DNA of 64,000 bases from Erythrobacter sp. Lineage in GTDB: Bacteria > Pseudomonadota > Alphaproteobacteria > Sphingomonadales > Sphingomonadaceae. Of the stretch, positions 1-10,159 are shown in pieces. The DNA is taken from assembly GCA_023653115.1 (NCBI GenBank), contig JAMNXO010000001.1, forward strand, positions 248,001 to 312,000. The letters run 5' to 3'. Each line of letters opens with the position of its first letter. Position 1 is the stretch's first letter. A program made the translations under genes and the position numbers. Under the pieces are notes generated by a model. That model did not search any database, was not told the DNA's origin, and saw nothing but the letters and a program-made list of their open reading frames with translations.

Positions 1-9
1 TAGTAGGAC

Positions 10-321
<312 letters not shown>

Positions 322-590
322 GCCAGCCGAAATGCCCCTCGCAAATTGCAGGGGGCCTCTATCGTTGGGGCCACAAGCGCCCCGCTTACGATAGGGTGGA
401 TACCGCCGGATGAACTATCCGGGCTGCGTCCCCCGTCTCGCTCCAGCGGCCACCCGGCCAGCGGAGCACTCAGCCCGGACGGGGCGATGCATGACAATTT
501 GGGCTGAACGGGGCTGCGGCGATTTCGTCGTGGCTCGCCAAGCACCTTGCGGATGGTCCGTAGGGTGCCTCTGTTGAGGAGTAACTGACG
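322..590 (+). promoter_or_regulatory. Structured spacer between rpsJ and rplC, candidate leader
   Basis: No credible gene lies here. Several stems can be seen: GCCCC/GGGGC at 334-338/352-356; CTATCGT/ACGATAG at 359-365/388-394 enclosing GGGGC/GCCCC at 367-371/379-383; CCGGAT/ATCCGG at 406-411/417-422; and GGGCTG/CAGCCC at 421-426/471-476 enclosing GCTCC/GGAGC at 440-444/463-467. The rplC Shine-Dalgarno GAGGAG follows at 576-581. The arrangement suggests a cis-acting RNA that attenuates or autoregulates the distal S10 genes. The role is inferred; no known family was matched. Confidence 0.55.
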
Positions 591-1385
591 ATGCGCACCG
601 GCGTTATCGCAAAGAAAGTCGGGATGACCCGCCTCTTCCAGGAGGACGGACGGCACGTGCCTGTGACCGTTCTCGCGCTGGAAGATTGCCAGGTGGTTTC
701 GCACCGCACTGCTGACCGTGATGGCTACTTCGCCGTCCAGCTCGGCGCGGGCGAAGCCAAGCAGAAGAACGTTGCCAAGCCGCAGCGCGAGCATTTCGCC
801 AAGGCTGACGTTGGCCTCAAGAAGCAGGTCGCTGAATTCCGCGTCGACGATGCCGATGGCCTCGTGCCCGTCGGCGCGACGATCAGCGCCGAACATTTCA
901 TCGCCGGTCAGATGGTCGACATCACCGGCCACACGCAGGGCAAGGGCTTTGCCGGCGCCATGAAGCGCTGGGGCTTCGGCGGTATGCGCGCCACCCACGG
1001 CGTTTCGATCTCGCACCGTGCCCACGGTTCGACGGGTAACCGTCAGGATCCGGGCCGCGTGTTCAAGGGCAAGAAGATGGCCGGCCACATGGGCGACCGT
1101 CAGCGCACCCAGCAGAACCTCGAAATCGTCCGCACCGACGCCGAGCGCGGTCTCCTCTTCGTCAAGGGCTCGGTCCCGGGCGCGAAGAATGGCTGGCTGC
1201 TCGTTCGCGACGCCGTGAAGCTGCCGCTTCCCGAAGGCGTGCCGTTCCCCGGTGCGATCCTTTCGAAGCATGCGCCTGTCGCTGAAGAGACCCCCTCGGT
1301 TGCCGAAACGGCTGTCGAAGATGTGGTCGCAGTCGAAGCCGTCGAAACCGACGCTCCGGCCACCGACGAAAACAAGGAAGGCTGA
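591..1385 (+). CDS. rplC: 50S ribosomal protein L3 with acidic C-terminal tail
   Basis: L3 is an early-assembly large-subunit protein that reaches towards the peptidyl-transferase centre. The N-terminus [16 protein letters not shown] and the segment [15 protein letters not shown] near residue 120 are characteristic. At 264 aa it is about 50 aa longer than most bacterial L3. The extra part, roughly residues 225-264, is rich in Ala, Val and Glu and strongly acidic, and probably disordered. The start has a GAGGAG Shine-Dalgarno. rplD follows after three bases. Confidence 0.97.
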   Translation: MRTGVIAKKVGMTRLFQEDGRHVPVTVLALEDCQVVSHRTADRDGYFAVQLGAGEAKQKNVAKPQREHFAKADVGLKKQVAEFRVDDADGLVPVGATISAEHFIAGQMVDITGHTQGKGFAGAMKRWGFGGMRATHGVSISHRAHGSTGNRQDPGRVFKGKKMAGHMGDRQRTQQNLEIVRTDAERGLLFVKGSVPGAKNGWLLVRDAVKLPLPEGVPFPGAILSKHAPVAEETPSVAETAVEDVVAVEAVETDAPATDENKEG

Positions 1386-1388
1386 GCC

Positions 1389-2012
1389 ATGAAGATTAAG
1401 GTTCAGAAAATCGACGGGAAGGCGTCGGGCGATATCGAACTGTCGGATGACGTGTTCGGCATGGAGCCGCGCGCTGACATCCTGCACCGCGTTGTGACCT
1501 GGCAGCTTGAAAACCGCCGCGGCACCGCCCGCCCGACGCGTGAGCGTTCGGACGTTGCCCGCACCGGCAAGAAGTTCGGCAAGCAGAAGGGCGGCGGTAC
1601 CGCTCGTCACGGCGACCGTGCAGCTCCGATCTTCATCGGCGGCGGTAAGGCCCACGGCGCGCGCAAGCGTGACTTCGAGCAGTCGCTCAACAAGAAGATC
1701 CGTGCGCTCGGTCTCAAGATGGCGCTTTCGAGCAAGGCCAAGGACGGTCTCGTCGTGGTCGACACTCTGGAACTGGCCGACGCCAAGACCAAGCTCCTCA
1801 AGGGTCACCTCGAGACTGCCGGTCTCAAGGGCAAGGTCCTTGTGATCGACGGCGAGCAGGTCGATGCGGGCTTCAAGAAGGCCGCTGGCAACCTGCCGGG
1901 CATCAACGTGATGCCGGCGATGGGTGCCAACGTCTATGACATCCTCAACCACGACACGCTGGTGCTGACCAAGGCCGCCGTCGAAAAGCTGGAGGCGCGT
2001 TTCAATGGCTAA
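1389..2012 (+). CDS. rplD: 50S ribosomal protein L4
   Basis: L4 lines the peptide exit tunnel; in gammaproteobacteria it also represses its own operon. At 207 aa it is the normal size, and the Gly-rich tunnel loop [19 protein letters not shown] sits near residues 68-86. The gene overlaps the start of rplW by 8 nt, which implies translational coupling. Confidence 0.97.
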   Translation: MKIKVQKIDGKASGDIELSDDVFGMEPRADILHRVVTWQLENRRGTARPTRERSDVARTGKKFGKQKGGGTARHGDRAAPIFIGGGKAHGARKRDFEQSLNKKIRALGLKMALSSKAKDGLVVVDTLELADAKTKLLKGHLETAGLKGKVLVIDGEQVDAGFKKAAGNLPGINVMPAMGANVYDILNHDTLVLTKAAVEKLEARFNG

Positions 2013-2313
2013 GAAGCAGACCGTCGATGCGCGTCACTACGACGTGATCCTCGCGCCCCACATCACCGAAAAGTCGACGCTCGCAAGCGAGCACAATGCT
2101 GTGGTCTTCAAGGTTGCGGGCAGCGCGACCAAGCCGCAGATCAAGGAAGCCATCGAAGCGATCTACGACAAGAAGGTCGTCGCGGTGAACACCCTGGTCG
2201 TCAAGGGCAAGACTAAGCGTTGGAAGGGCAAGCCCTACACGCGTTCCGATGTGAAGAAGGCCATTGTCACCCTCGCCGAGGGTGAAATGATCGACATCAC
2301 CAGCGGTATCTGA
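2005..2313 (+). CDS. rplW: 50S ribosomal protein L23
   Basis: L23 sits at the tunnel exit and docks trigger factor and SRP. The 102-aa product carries the family segments [11 protein letters not shown] near the N-terminus and a C-terminal basic region ([12 protein letters not shown]). Its ATG lies inside the end of rplD. Confidence 0.97.
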   Translation: MAKKQTVDARHYDVILAPHITEKSTLASEHNAVVFKVAGSATKPQIKEAIEAIYDKKVVAVNTLVVKGKTKRWKGKPYTRSDVKKAIVTLAEGEMIDITSGI

Positions 2314-2336
2314 GGCCAAGGGACAGGACACGAACA

Positions 2337-3173
2337 ATGGCACTCAAGAACTATAAGCCGACCAGTCCCGCGCGCCGCGGTCTGATTCTGGTCGACAAGT
2401 CGGCCCTGTGGAAGGGCAAGCCGGTCAAGGCGCTTACCGAAGGCAAGCACAAGACCGGTGGCCGCAACAACAAGGGCCATGTCACCTCGCGTGGCATCGC
2501 CGGTGGTCACAAGCAGAAGTACCGCTTCATCGACTTCAAGCGTCGCAAGTGGGATCAGCCGGCTACCGTCGAGCGTCTTGAATATGACCCGAACCGCACC
2601 GCCTTCATCGCACTGGTGAAGTACGAAGACGGCGAGCAGGCCTACATCATCGCGCCGCAGCGTCTGGCTGTGGGTGACGTGATTGTGGCGGGCGAGAAGA
2701 CCGACACCAAGCCGGGCAACGCAATGCTGCTTGGCCAGATGCCGGTTGGCACCATCTGCCACAACGTCGAGATGAAGCCGGGCAAGGGTGGTCAGATCGC
2801 ACGTTCGGCCGGCACTTATGTGCAGGTCGTCGGTCGTGACCGCGCCATGGTTATCGTGCGCCTCAACTCGGGCGAGCAGCGTTACCTGCGCGCCGATTGC
2901 ATGGGCACGGTGGGCGCGGTGTCGAACCCCGACAACGCCAACCAGAATTTCGCCAAGGCTGGCCGCAAGCGTTGGATGGGCGTCCGCCCGCTGACCCGCG
3001 GCGTTGCGAAGAACCCGGTCGACCACCCGCATGGTGGTGGTGAAGGCCGGACCTCGGGCGGTCGCCATCCGGTGACCCCGTGGGGCAAGCCGACCAAGGG
3101 TGCTCGCACGCGCCATAACAAGCAGACGGACAAGATGATCATCCGTTCGCGTCACGCGAAGAAGAAGAGGTAA
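2337..3173 (+). CDS. rplB: 50S ribosomal protein L2
   Basis: L2 supports subunit association and the peptidyl-transferase centre. At 278 aa it is full length, and it contains the signature [17 protein letters not shown] near residues 225-242, which holds the conserved histidine close to the active centre. The C-terminus is Lys/Arg-rich (SRHAKKKR). Confidence 0.98.
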   Translation: MALKNYKPTSPARRGLILVDKSALWKGKPVKALTEGKHKTGGRNNKGHVTSRGIAGGHKQKYRFIDFKRRKWDQPATVERLEYDPNRTAFIALVKYEDGEQAYIIAPQRLAVGDVIVAGEKTDTKPGNAMLLGQMPVGTICHNVEMKPGKGGQIARSAGTYVQVVGRDRAMVIVRLNSGEQRYLRADCMGTVGAVSNPDNANQNFAKAGRKRWMGVRPLTRGVAKNPVDHPHGGGEGRTSGGRHPVTPWGKPTKGARTRHNKQTDKMIIRSRHAKKKR

Positions 3174-3179
3174 GAGACG

Positions 3180-3455
3180 ATGGCACGTTCCGTCTGGAAA
3201 GGCCCGTTTGTCGAGCTGAGCCTTCTGAAGAAGGCTGAAAGCGCGCAGGAAGCGAGCAACACCAAGCCGATCAAGACCTGGTCGCGCCGCTCGACTGTGC
3301 TGCCGCAGTTCGTCGGGCTCACCTTCAATGTCTATAACGGGCACAAGTTCATTCCCGTTACGGTTTCGGAAGAAATGGTCGGGCACAAGCTCGGTGAATT
3401 CGCGCCCACGCGCACGTTCCCCGGTCACGCTGCCGACAAGAAGGGCAAACGCTAA
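3180..3455 (+). CDS. rpsS: 30S ribosomal protein S19
   Basis: S19 binds 16S rRNA in the subunit head together with S13. The 91-aa product has the family motifs [12 protein letters not shown] at the N-terminus and [15 protein letters not shown] in the middle. Its stop codon overlaps the start of rplV by one base. Confidence 0.97.
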   Translation: MARSVWKGPFVELSLLKKAESAQEASNTKPIKTWSRRSTVLPQFVGLTFNVYNGHKFIPVTVSEEMVGHKLGEFAPTRTFPGHAADKKGKR

Positions 3456-3832
3456 TGGGCAAGGCAAAGGCACCCCGCCGCGTGGGCGATAACGAGGCGC
3501 TGGCCGTCGGCACCACGATCCGTGGTTCGGCGCAGAAGCTTAACCTCGTTGCGGCCCTGATCCGCGGCAAGAAGGCCGAAGAGGCGTTGAATATCCTCGC
3601 CTTCTCGAAGCGGGCAATGGCGCGCGATGCGAGCAAGGTGCTCGCCTCGGCGATCGCCAATGCCGAGAACAACCACAACCTCGACGTTGATGCGTTGATC
3701 GTGGCGGAAGCCTCGGTCGGCAAGTCGGTGACTATGAAGCGGTTCCACACCCGCGGCCGCGGCAAGTCGACGCGCATCCTCAAGCCGTTCAGCCGGCTGC
3801 GGATTGTCGTTCGCGAAGCAGAAGAGGCGTAA
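3455..3832 (+). CDS. rplV: 50S ribosomal protein L22
   Basis: L22 forms part of the exit-tunnel constriction with L4. The 125-aa product shows the hairpin signature [19 protein letters not shown] near its C-terminus. The gene is tightly packed, starting on the last base of rpsS and ending next to the rpsC start. Confidence 0.97.
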   Translation: MGKAKAPRRVGDNEALAVGTTIRGSAQKLNLVAALIRGKKAEEALNILAFSKRAMARDASKVLASAIANAENNHNLDVDALIVAEASVGKSVTMKRFHTRGRGKSTRILKPFSRLRIVVREAEEA

Positions 3833-3833
3833 G

Positions 3834-4529
3834 ATGGGCCAGAAGAGCAATCCGATCGGTCTGCGCCTGCAGATCAACCGCACCTGGGACAGCCGCTGGT
3901 ACGCCGAAGGGCGTGACTATGCGCAGCTGCTCAAGGAAGACCTCGCGATCCGCAAGTACGTGATGGAAAACCTGCCCCAGGCAGCGATTTCCAAGGTCGT
4001 GATCGAACGCCCGGCCAAGCTGTGCCGCGTGTCGATCTATGCCGCACGTCCGGGCGTCATCATCGGCAAGAAGGGCGCAGACATCGAAAAGCTGCGTTCG
4101 AAGCTCGCTTCGATGACCGCCAGCGAAGTGAAGCTGAACATCGTTGAAATCCGCAAGCCGGAAATCGATGCCAAGCTCGTTGCGCAGGGCATTGCCGACC
4201 AGCTGGTTCGCCGCGTGGCATTCCGCCGGGCGATGAAGCGTGCGATGCAGTCGGCCATCCGTCTGGGTGCCGAAGGCATCAAGATCACCTGCGGTGGCCG
4301 TCTCGGCGGTGCCGAAATCGCCCGCGTTGAATCGTATCGTGAGGGCCGCGTTCCGGCGCACACCCTGCGTGCGAACATCGATTACGCCGAAGCCGAAGCT
4401 CTGACTGCTTATGGCATCATCGGGATCAAGTGCTGGATCTTCAAGGGCGAGATTCTTGCCCATGATCCGACCGCGCAGGATCGCCTGATGATGGAAGCGC
4501 AGACTTCCGGCGTCCGGCCGGCCCGCTAA
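3834..4529 (+). CDS. rpsC: 30S ribosomal protein S3
   Basis: S3 lines the mRNA entry channel and has helicase activity with S4 and S5. The start was set at the ATG of [12 protein letters not shown] because that is the conserved family N-terminus; an upstream in-frame start at 3804 would add ten non-conserved residues inside rplV. The 231-aa product has a KH-domain loop, [16 protein letters not shown], near residue 70. Confidence 0.97.
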   Translation: MGQKSNPIGLRLQINRTWDSRWYAEGRDYAQLLKEDLAIRKYVMENLPQAAISKVVIERPAKLCRVSIYAARPGVIIGKKGADIEKLRSKLASMTASEVKLNIVEIRKPEIDAKLVAQGIADQLVRRVAFRRAMKRAMQSAIRLGAEGIKITCGGRLGGAEIARVESYREGRVPAHTLRANIDYAEAEALTAYGIIGIKCWIFKGEILAHDPTAQDRLMMEAQTSGVRPAR

Positions 4530-4541
4530 AGGTAACAGATC

Positions 4542-4976
4542 ATGCTGCAACCGAAAAAGACCAAGTTCCGCAAGGCCTTCAAGGGCCGGATCAAGGGCGA
4601 AGCCAAGGGTGGCACCACCCTTAACTTCGGCTCCTATGGCCTCAAGGCTCTCGAGCCGGAGCGGATTACCGCTCGCCAGATCGAAGCGGCGCGTCGTGCG
4701 ATTACCCGTCACATCAAGCGTCAGGGTCGCCTCTGGATCCGCGTCTTCCCCGATGTGCCGGTGTCGAAGAAGCCTGCCGAAGTCCGTCAGGGTAAGGGCA
4801 AGGGTTCGGTCGAATACTGGGCGGCGCGCGTTAAGCCGGGCCGCATCCTGTTCGAACTCGACGGCGTCGCTGGCCCGCTGGCTGCGGAAGCATTCGAGCG
4901 TGCAGCAATGAAGCTGCCGATCAAGACCAAGGTTGTCGCCCGTCTTGGCGACACCAGCCACCTGGGAGGCGAATAA
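4542..4976 (+). CDS. rplP: 50S ribosomal protein L16
   Basis: L16 helps position the A-site tRNA. The 144-aa product starts [19 protein letters not shown] and contains [20 protein letters not shown], both typical of the family. Its last base is the first base of rpmC. Confidence 0.97.
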   Translation: MLQPKKTKFRKAFKGRIKGEAKGGTTLNFGSYGLKALEPERITARQIEAARRAITRHIKRQGRLWIRVFPDVPVSKKPAEVRQGKGKGSVEYWAARVKPGRILFELDGVAGPLAAEAFERAAMKLPIKTKVVARLGDTSHLGGE

Positions 4977-5188
4977 TGGCCGACTTCGCGGACCTTCGCA
5001 CCAAGACCGATGATCAGCTGAACGCGGAGCTCACCGAGCTCAAGCGCGAGCAGTTCAATCTGCGGTTCCAGGCTGCGACCAACCAGCTCGAGGCTCCCTC
5101 GCGCATCCGTCAGGTGCGCCGGACCATCGCGCAGATCAAGACGCTGCAGAGCGAGCGTGCGGCGAAAGCCGCCGCCGCCAAGGCGTAA
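4976..5188 (+). CDS. rpmC: 50S ribosomal protein L29
   Basis: A short two-helix protein near the tunnel exit. The 70-aa product carries the family core [12 protein letters not shown] and ends in an Ala/Lys-rich tail. It overlaps the rplP stop codon by one base. Confidence 0.96.
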   Translation: MADFADLRTKTDDQLNAELTELKREQFNLRFQAATNQLEAPSRIRQVRRTIAQIKTLQSERAAKAAAAKA

Positions 5189-5200
5189 GGAGTAAGCAGA

Positions 5201-5491
5201 ATGCCCAAGCGCATCCTCGTCGGGACTGTGACCTCCGACAAGACCGATAAGACCGTGACCGTGAAGGTCGAACGCAAGGTGAAGCACCCGCTCTACGGGA
5301 AGATCATCCGTCGTTCGAAGAAGTATCACGCGCACGACGAGAACAACGAATACACCGTGGGTGACGTGGTGCGGATCGAAGAGACCCGCCCGATCTCCAA
5401 GACCAAGACCTGGGCCGTCAAGGACCGGGTGGTCGCGGGCGGCACCCAAGCGATCGAGGCTGATCTCGACGTCGCGGAAGCCGGCAACTGA
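5201..5491 (+). CDS. rpsQ: 30S ribosomal protein S17
   Basis: S17 is an early-assembly 16S rRNA-binding OB-fold protein. The 96-aa product begins [19 protein letters not shown] and has the conserved block [21 protein letters not shown] 76-nt spacer with a hairpin separates it from rplN, marking the usual S10/spc operon boundary. Confidence 0.97.
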   Translation: MPKRILVGTVTSDKTDKTVTVKVERKVKHPLYGKIIRRSKKYHAHDENNEYTVGDVVRIEETRPISKTKTWAVKDRVVAGGTQAIEADLDVAEAGN

Positions 5492-5567
5492 ATTAGGCGT
5501 AAACGGAACTGCCGGGCCCCAGTCGGATTGGGCGTCCCGGTAAGCCAGTGAGAAGGAAGACGGATCC
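5492..5567 (+). promoter_or_regulatory. Hairpin spacer between rpsQ and rplN
   Basis: Non-coding spacer at the S10/spc boundary. CCGGG at 5512-5516 pairs with CCCGG at 5536-5540, enclosing CCCA/TGGG at 5518-5521/5529-5532. No T-run follows, so this looks like a folded leader or processing site rather than a terminator. The function is inferred from position only. Confidence 0.4.
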
Positions 5568-5936
5568 ATGATCCAGATGCAATCCAATCTCGACGTCGCG
5601 GACAACAGCGGCGCCAAGCGCGTCCAGTGCATCAAGGTGCTGGGCGGGTCGAAGCGTCGTACCGCGGGCGTCGGCGACGTGATCGTCGTCTCCATCAAGG
5701 AGGCGCAGCCGCGCGCCAAGGTCAAGAAGGGCGATGTCCATCGCGCTGTGATCGTGCGCACCCGTAAGGACGTTCGTCGTCCCGACGGCACCGTGATCCG
5801 CTTCGACACCAATGCCGCTGTGCTGGTCAACAAGAACGAGGAGCCGATCGGCACCCGTATCTTTGGCCCGGTGGTGCGTGAACTCCGTTCGCGCGGCTTC
5901 ATGAAGATCATCTCGCTTGCGCCGGAGGTGCTGTGA
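5568..5936 (+). CDS. rplN: 50S ribosomal protein L14
   Basis: L14 forms an intersubunit bridge with 16S rRNA. The 122-aa product has the family start [19 protein letters not shown] and ends in [14 protein letters not shown]. First gene of the spc-type group. Its stop overlaps the rplX ATG (TGATG). Confidence 0.97.
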   Translation: MIQMQSNLDVADNSGAKRVQCIKVLGGSKRRTAGVGDVIVVSIKEAQPRAKVKKGDVHRAVIVRTRKDVRRPDGTVIRFDTNAAVLVNKNEEPIGTRIFGPVVRELRSRGFMKIISLAPEVL

Positions 5937-6256
5937 TGGCTTCTGCTAAGATCAAGAAGGGTGACAGCGTCGTCGTGCTGTCGGGCAAGGACAAGGGCCG
6001 CACCGGTACGGTCGCTCAGGTCATGCCCAAGGACAGCAAGGTTGTTGTCGAGGGCGTGAACATCGTCGCCCGTCACCGCAAGCCGAGCCAGCAGAACCCG
6101 CAGGGTGGCATCGACCGGTTCCCGGCCCCGATGCATGTCTCGAAGGTGGCGCTGGCTGATCCCAAGGATGGCAAGCCGACCCGTGTCCGTTTCGAAGTTA
6201 AGGACGGCAAGAAGGTTCGCGTTGCCGTGAAGAGTGGGGAGACCATCAATGGCTGA
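5936..6256 (+). CDS. rplX: 50S ribosomal protein L24
   Basis: L24 initiates 50S assembly and contains a KOW domain, seen as [18 protein letters not shown] at the N-terminus. The ATG at 5936 was preferred to the GTG immediately before it. The product is 106 aa. It overlaps the rplE start by 8 nt. Confidence 0.97.
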   Translation: MASAKIKKGDSVVVLSGKDKGRTGTVAQVMPKDSKVVVEGVNIVARHRKPSQQNPQGGIDRFPAPMHVSKVALADPKDGKPTRVRFEVKDGKKVRVAVKSGETING

Positions 6257-6830
6257 TTATACCCCCCGGATGAAGGCCAAGTATGAGGCCGAAATCGTCA
6301 AGGCGATGACCGAGAAGTTCGGCTACACGAACCGTCTCCAGGTCCCCAAGCTCGACAAGATCACGCTCAACATGGGCGTAGGCGAGGCGAGCCAGGACAA
6401 GAAGAAGGTCCAGACGGCCGCCGAGGAAATGGCGCTGATCGCCGGCCAGAAGCCGGTCATCACTATCGCCAAGAAGTCGATCGCACAGTTCAAGCTGCGC
6501 GAAGGCATGCCGATCGGTTGCAAGGTCACCCTGCGCCGCGAACGCATGTACGAATTCCTCGATCGTCTCGTTACCGTGGCCATGCCGCGCATCCGTGACT
6601 TCCGCGGGCTGAACGCACGTTCGTTCGATGGCCGTGGCAACTACGCGATGGGGCTGAAGGAACAGATCGTGTTCCCAGAAATCAGCTACGACAAGATCGA
6701 GAAGGTGCGTGGGATGGATATCATTGTCACCACCACCGCCAAGACCGACGAAGAGGCGCGCGAATTGCTGCGTCTGTTCGGCTTCCCCTTCCAGGGCGAA
6801 GCCAAGACTGAACAGAAGGAAGCGGCGTAA
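6249..6830 (+). CDS. rplE: 50S ribosomal protein L5
   Basis: L5 binds 5S rRNA in the central protuberance. The start is placed at [16 protein letters not shown]; five extra upstream residues are possible but unlike the family. The 193-aa product includes [19 protein letters not shown] and ends normally. Confidence 0.97.
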   Translation: MADYTPRMKAKYEAEIVKAMTEKFGYTNRLQVPKLDKITLNMGVGEASQDKKKVQTAAEEMALIAGQKPVITIAKKSIAQFKLREGMPIGCKVTLRRERMYEFLDRLVTVAMPRIRDFRGLNARSFDGRGNYAMGLKEQIVFPEISYDKIEKVRGMDIIVTTTAKTDEEARELLRLFGFPFQGEAKTEQKEAA

Positions 6831-6874
6831 GCCGTCCTCCGCATTGAGACACGAAGAGAAGAGAGCTTAAGTCC

Positions 6875-7180
6875 ATGGCGAAACTGAGTTCGATCAACAA
6901 GAATGAGCGTCGCAAGAAGCTCGTCAAGCAGTACGCTGCGAAGTACGAGAAGCTGAAGGCGATCGCGAATGACACCTCGCTTGACGAGACCGAGCGCCTG
7001 GTCGCCCGGCTCAAGATGGCGGAGCTTCCGCGCAACGCGAACCCGACCCGGGTGCGCAATCGCTGCGCCACCACCGGCCGCCCGCGCGGCTATTACCGCA
7101 AGTTCGGCATCAACCGTATCGAACTGCGCGAACTCGGCAACAGCGGGATGATTCCCGGTCTGACCAAGTCGAGCTGGTGA
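6875..7180 (+). CDS. rpsN: 30S ribosomal protein S14
   Basis: The 101-aa long, zinc-free type of S14. It lacks the CxxC pair of the short form and ends in the conserved [11 protein letters not shown]. It binds the 16S head near S3 and S10. Confidence 0.97.
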   Translation: MAKLSSINKNERRKKLVKQYAAKYEKLKAIANDTSLDETERLVARLKMAELPRNANPTRVRNRCATTGRPRGYYRKFGINRIELRELGNSGMIPGLTKSSW

Positions 7181-7191
7181 GGACCAAGTAG

Positions 7192-7587
7192 ATGGCAATG
7201 ACCGATCCCTTGGGTGACATGCTCACCCGTATCCGCAACGGCCAGCAGGCGAAGAAGGACTCTGTCCTCACTCCCGCCAGCAAGCTGCGCGCCAACGTTC
7301 TCGAAGTGCTCCAGCGCGAGGGCTACATCCGTGGCTTCTCCGAGGACAACTCGGGCAAGCACCCGGCGCTGCGGATCGAACTGAAGTATTTCGAAGGCGA
7401 GCCCGCGATCAAGCACGTGGCCCGCGTTTCGAAGCCTGGCCGCCGCGTCTACTCGGGTTCCAAGGAACTTCCGACGATCCGCAACGGCCTTGGCATCACC
7501 ATTGTCTCGACGCCGCGTGGCGTGCTCTCGGATGCCGAAGCACGCAACCACAACGTCGGTGGCGAAGTCCTGGCGGAGGTGTTCTGA
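7192..7587 (+). CDS. rpsH: 30S ribosomal protein S8
   Basis: S8 binds the 16S central domain and, in E. coli, represses the spc operon. The 131-aa product starts [18 protein letters not shown] and ends with GGEVLAEVF. Its stop shares a base with the rplF start. Confidence 0.97.
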   Translation: MAMTDPLGDMLTRIRNGQQAKKDSVLTPASKLRANVLEVLQREGYIRGFSEDNSGKHPALRIELKYFEGEPAIKHVARVSKPGRRVYSGSKELPTIRNGLGITIVSTPRGVLSDAEARNHNVGGEVLAEVF

Positions 7588-8120
7588 TGAGCCGCATCGG
7601 CAAAAGGCCGGTGGCGATCCCCGGAGGGGTGACGGCCACCATCGAAAACGGCTCGCTGAGCGTGAAGGGGCCGAAGGGCACCATGTCGCTTGGTCTTTCC
7701 GATCTCATCGACTACAAGGTCGAAGAGGGCGAGATCCAGATCAAGCCAGCCAATGGCAGCAAGCAGGCGCGTGCCTTCTGGGGCATGCAGCGCACGCTGG
7801 TGTCGAACCTGGTTGAAGGTGTGACCGCTGGCTTCACCAAGACCTTGGTGATCAAGGGCGTCGGCTACCGTGCGAACGCGCAAGGTGCCAACCTCAAGCT
7901 GCAGCTCGGCTACAGCCACGATGTTGATCTTCCTGTGCCGGAAGGCCTTGAAGTGAAGACCCCGGATCAGACCACGATCGAAGTGTCGGGCATCGACAAG
8001 CAGGCCGTGGGTCAGTTCGCCGCGGAAATCCGCCGCTGGCGCAAGCCTGAGCCGTACAAGGGCAAGGGTATCGCCTATCGCGGCGAGTACATCTTCCGCA
8101 AGGAAGGGAAGAAGAAGTAA
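7587..8120 (+). CDS. rplF: 50S ribosomal protein L6
   Basis: L6 lies near the GTPase-associated centre. The 177-aa product has the family start [12 protein letters not shown] and the C-terminal signature [16 protein letters not shown]. Confidence 0.97.
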   Translation: MSRIGKRPVAIPGGVTATIENGSLSVKGPKGTMSLGLSDLIDYKVEEGEIQIKPANGSKQARAFWGMQRTLVSNLVEGVTAGFTKTLVIKGVGYRANAQGANLKLQLGYSHDVDLPVPEGLEVKTPDQTTIEVSGIDKQAVGQFAAEIRRWRKPEPYKGKGIAYRGEYIFRKEGKKK

Positions 8121-8121
8121 G

Positions 8122-8466
8122 ATGGCAAAGCTTTCCCTTTTCGAACGTCGCCGTCGCCGGGTCCGCACTGCGCTTCGCGCTCGTGCCGGTGGCAAGCCGC
8201 GGCTCTCGGTGCACCGCACCGGCCGTCACATCTACGCGCAGATCATCGATGATGCTGCCGGCCGCACTGTTGCTGCTGCCTCGACGCTGGGTGTCAGCGC
8301 GAGCGGTGCCAATGTCGCGGCTGCTGCCGAAGTCGGCAAGCAGATCGCCGAGGCCGCCAAGCAGGCGGGCGTGACCACTGTCGTGTTCGATCGCGGCGGC
8401 TTCCTGTTCCATGGCCGCGTCAAGGCGCTGGCCGATGCCGCCCGTGCCGGCGGGCTGGAGTTCTGA
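8122..8466 (+). CDS. rplR: 50S ribosomal protein L18
   Basis: L18 binds 5S rRNA with L5. The 114-aa product begins [19 protein letters not shown] and ends [19 protein letters not shown], both family-typical. Confidence 0.97.
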   Translation: MAKLSLFERRRRRVRTALRARAGGKPRLSVHRTGRHIYAQIIDDAAGRTVAAASTLGVSASGANVAAAAEVGKQIAEAAKQAGVTTVVFDRGGFLFHGRVKALADAARAGGLEF

Positions 8467-8468
8467 TA

Positions 8469-9185
8469 ATGGCTGACGAAAACACCATTGAAACCCCCGA
8501 CGTGGTGACCGACGTCGCTGCCGAGGGTGGTGAAGCCCAGGGTCGTCGTGGCCGTGGTCGCGGCGGCAATCGCGATGGCGGCAACCGTGAAGGCGGCGGT
8601 CGTGGTCGCGGTGGTCGTGACGATCGTCGCGGCGGCAAGCAGGAAGAAGATGACGGCATCATCGAGAAGCTGGTTCACATCAACCGCGTCTCGAAGACCG
8701 TGAAGGGCGGCAAGCGCTTCGGCTTTGCTGCGCTGGTTGTGGTCGGTGACGGCCAGGGCCGCGTCGGCTTTGGCCACGGCAAGGCTCGCGAAGTGCCCGA
8801 AGCGATCACCAAGGCGACCGCTGCCGCACGCAAGAAGATGATCCGCGTTCCGCTCAAGGAAGGCCGCACCTTGCACCATGACGGCAACGGCCGTTTCGGT
8901 GCTGGCAAGGTGACCGTCCGTTCGGCGCCTCCGGGCACCGGCATCATCGCCGGCGGTCCGATGCGCGCCGTGTTCGAGAGCCTCGGCGTTGCCGACGTGG
9001 TGACCAAGTCGGTCGGCACCTCGAACCCCTACAACATGATCCGCGCCACCTTCGACGCGCTGTCTGAGCAGACTTCGCCGAAGTCCGTTGCCCAGCGTCG
9101 CGGCAAGAAGGTTGCCGACCTGCTGGGTCGGGGCGGGGCCAGCGCAGCCGAAGCGGAAGCCGAAGCTGCGGCGATTGTGGAGTAA
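8469..9185 (+). CDS. rpsE: 30S ribosomal protein S5 with RGG-rich N-terminal extension
   Basis: S5 works in decoding fidelity and mRNA unwinding. The conserved S5 domain begins near residue 61 ([18 protein letters not shown]). The 238-aa product is much longer than the usual 165-175 aa because of the first 60 residues: an acidic start followed by repeated Arg/Gly ([23 protein letters not shown]). The extension resembles RGG-box RNA-binding segments; that comparison is inference. Confidence 0.96.
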   Translation: MADENTIETPDVVTDVAAEGGEAQGRRGRGRGGNRDGGNREGGGRGRGGRDDRRGGKQEEDDGIIEKLVHINRVSKTVKGGKRFGFAALVVVGDGQGRVGFGHGKAREVPEAITKATAAARKKMIRVPLKEGRTLHHDGNGRFGAGKVTVRSAPPGTGIIAGGPMRAVFESLGVADVVTKSVGTSNPYNMIRATFDALSEQTSPKSVAQRRGKKVADLLGRGGASAAEAEAEAAAIVE

Positions 9186-9191
9186 ACAGTC

Positions 9192-9368
9192 ATGGCTACC
9201 ATCAAGATCAAGCAGATCGGCTCGCCGATCCGTCGCCCTGAAAGCCAGCGCAAGATCCTCATCGGTCTTGGGCTCAACAAGATGCACAAGGTCGTCGAGC
9301 GGCAGGATACCCCTGAAGTTCGCGGCGCGATCGCCAAGATCCCGCATCTGGTTCAGGTGATCGACTAA
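9192..9368 (+). CDS. rpmD: 50S ribosomal protein L30
   Basis: A short 58-aa gene. Its translation starts [19 protein letters not shown] and includes [20 protein letters not shown], which matches L30. The position between rpsE and rplO is the normal one. L30 packs on 23S rRNA and is missing in some bacteria. Confidence 0.95.
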   Translation: MATIKIKQIGSPIRRPESQRKILIGLGLNKMHKVVERQDTPEVRGAIAKIPHLVQVID

Positions 9369-9442
9369 GTTACAGCGAGGCCCTGCGGAAGCGGGGCTTC
9401 GTTTTCTATCAGCGCGACAAAAGCGAAAGCGAGTGCACGACT

Positions 9443-9976
9443 ATGAAACTGAATGACATCCGCGACAATGCCGGTGCCCGCAAGGGCCGGATGCGCGTCG
9501 GCCGTGGTATCGGCTCGGGCAAGGGCAAGACCTCGGCACGCGGCCAGAAGGGCCAGAAGGCCCGTTCGGGTGTGGCCATCAAGGGCTTTGAAGGCGGCCA
9601 GATGCCGCTGCACATGCGTCTTCCGAAGCGCGGCTTCAACAACCCGTTCGGCAAGGACTACGCCGAAGTGAACGTTGGCATGATCCAGAAGTTCATTGAC
9701 GCGGGCAAGCTCGACGCCAAGGCCACCATCACCGAGGAAGCACTGCGTGAAGCAGGCCTCGCGCGCGGCGGCAAGGATGGCGTGCGTCTTCTCGGCAAGG
9801 GCGAATTCACCGCCAAGGCCACCATCGCTGTGACCGGCGCGACCAAGGGCGCGATTGCCGCGGTCGAGAAGGCTGGCGGCAAGGTCGACGTGGCTCCGGC
9901 CCCGACCCCCGAGCACGAAAAGAAGCTCGCTCGCCGCGACGCCAACAAGGCGGCCAAGGCAGCAAGCGGTAAGTAA
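9443..9976 (+). CDS. rplO: 50S ribosomal protein L15
   Basis: A late-assembly large-subunit protein. The 177-aa product opens [20 protein letters not shown] and has the Gly-rich block [20 protein letters not shown]. The C-terminus is a Lys/Ala-rich tail. A hairpin lies between it and secY. Confidence 0.97.
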   Translation: MKLNDIRDNAGARKGRMRVGRGIGSGKGKTSARGQKGQKARSGVAIKGFEGGQMPLHMRLPKRGFNNPFGKDYAEVNVGMIQKFIDAGKLDAKATITEEALREAGLARGGKDGVRLLGKGEFTAKATIAVTGATKGAIAAVEKAGGKVDVAPAPTPEHEKKLARRDANKAAKAASGK

Positions 9977-9991
9977 TCGACGAAAGGTGAC

Positions 9992-10029
9992 GCGCGGGGG
10001 TTCGACAAGAGCCCCCGCGCTTCCTATTT
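9992..10029 (+). terminator. Terminator-like hairpin between rplO and secY
   Basis: GCGCGGGGG at 9992-10000 pairs with CCCCCGCGC at 10012-10020 around an 11-nt loop, followed by TTCCTATTT. The T-tract is interrupted, so it may act as a partial terminator lowering secY and adk expression relative to the ribosomal genes. Confidence 0.6.
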
Positions 10030-10159
10030 GGGCTCTCGCGCGCCGGGCCAGGCCCTTCGTAGAGGGCAGGGGCGACAAGTCGGCGTTGCAGGAGAGGGTT
10101 TCGGATCGCGGCGCCACACGGGGCTGCTCCGGGCCAAGAGCTAGGATCGACGGGACGAC

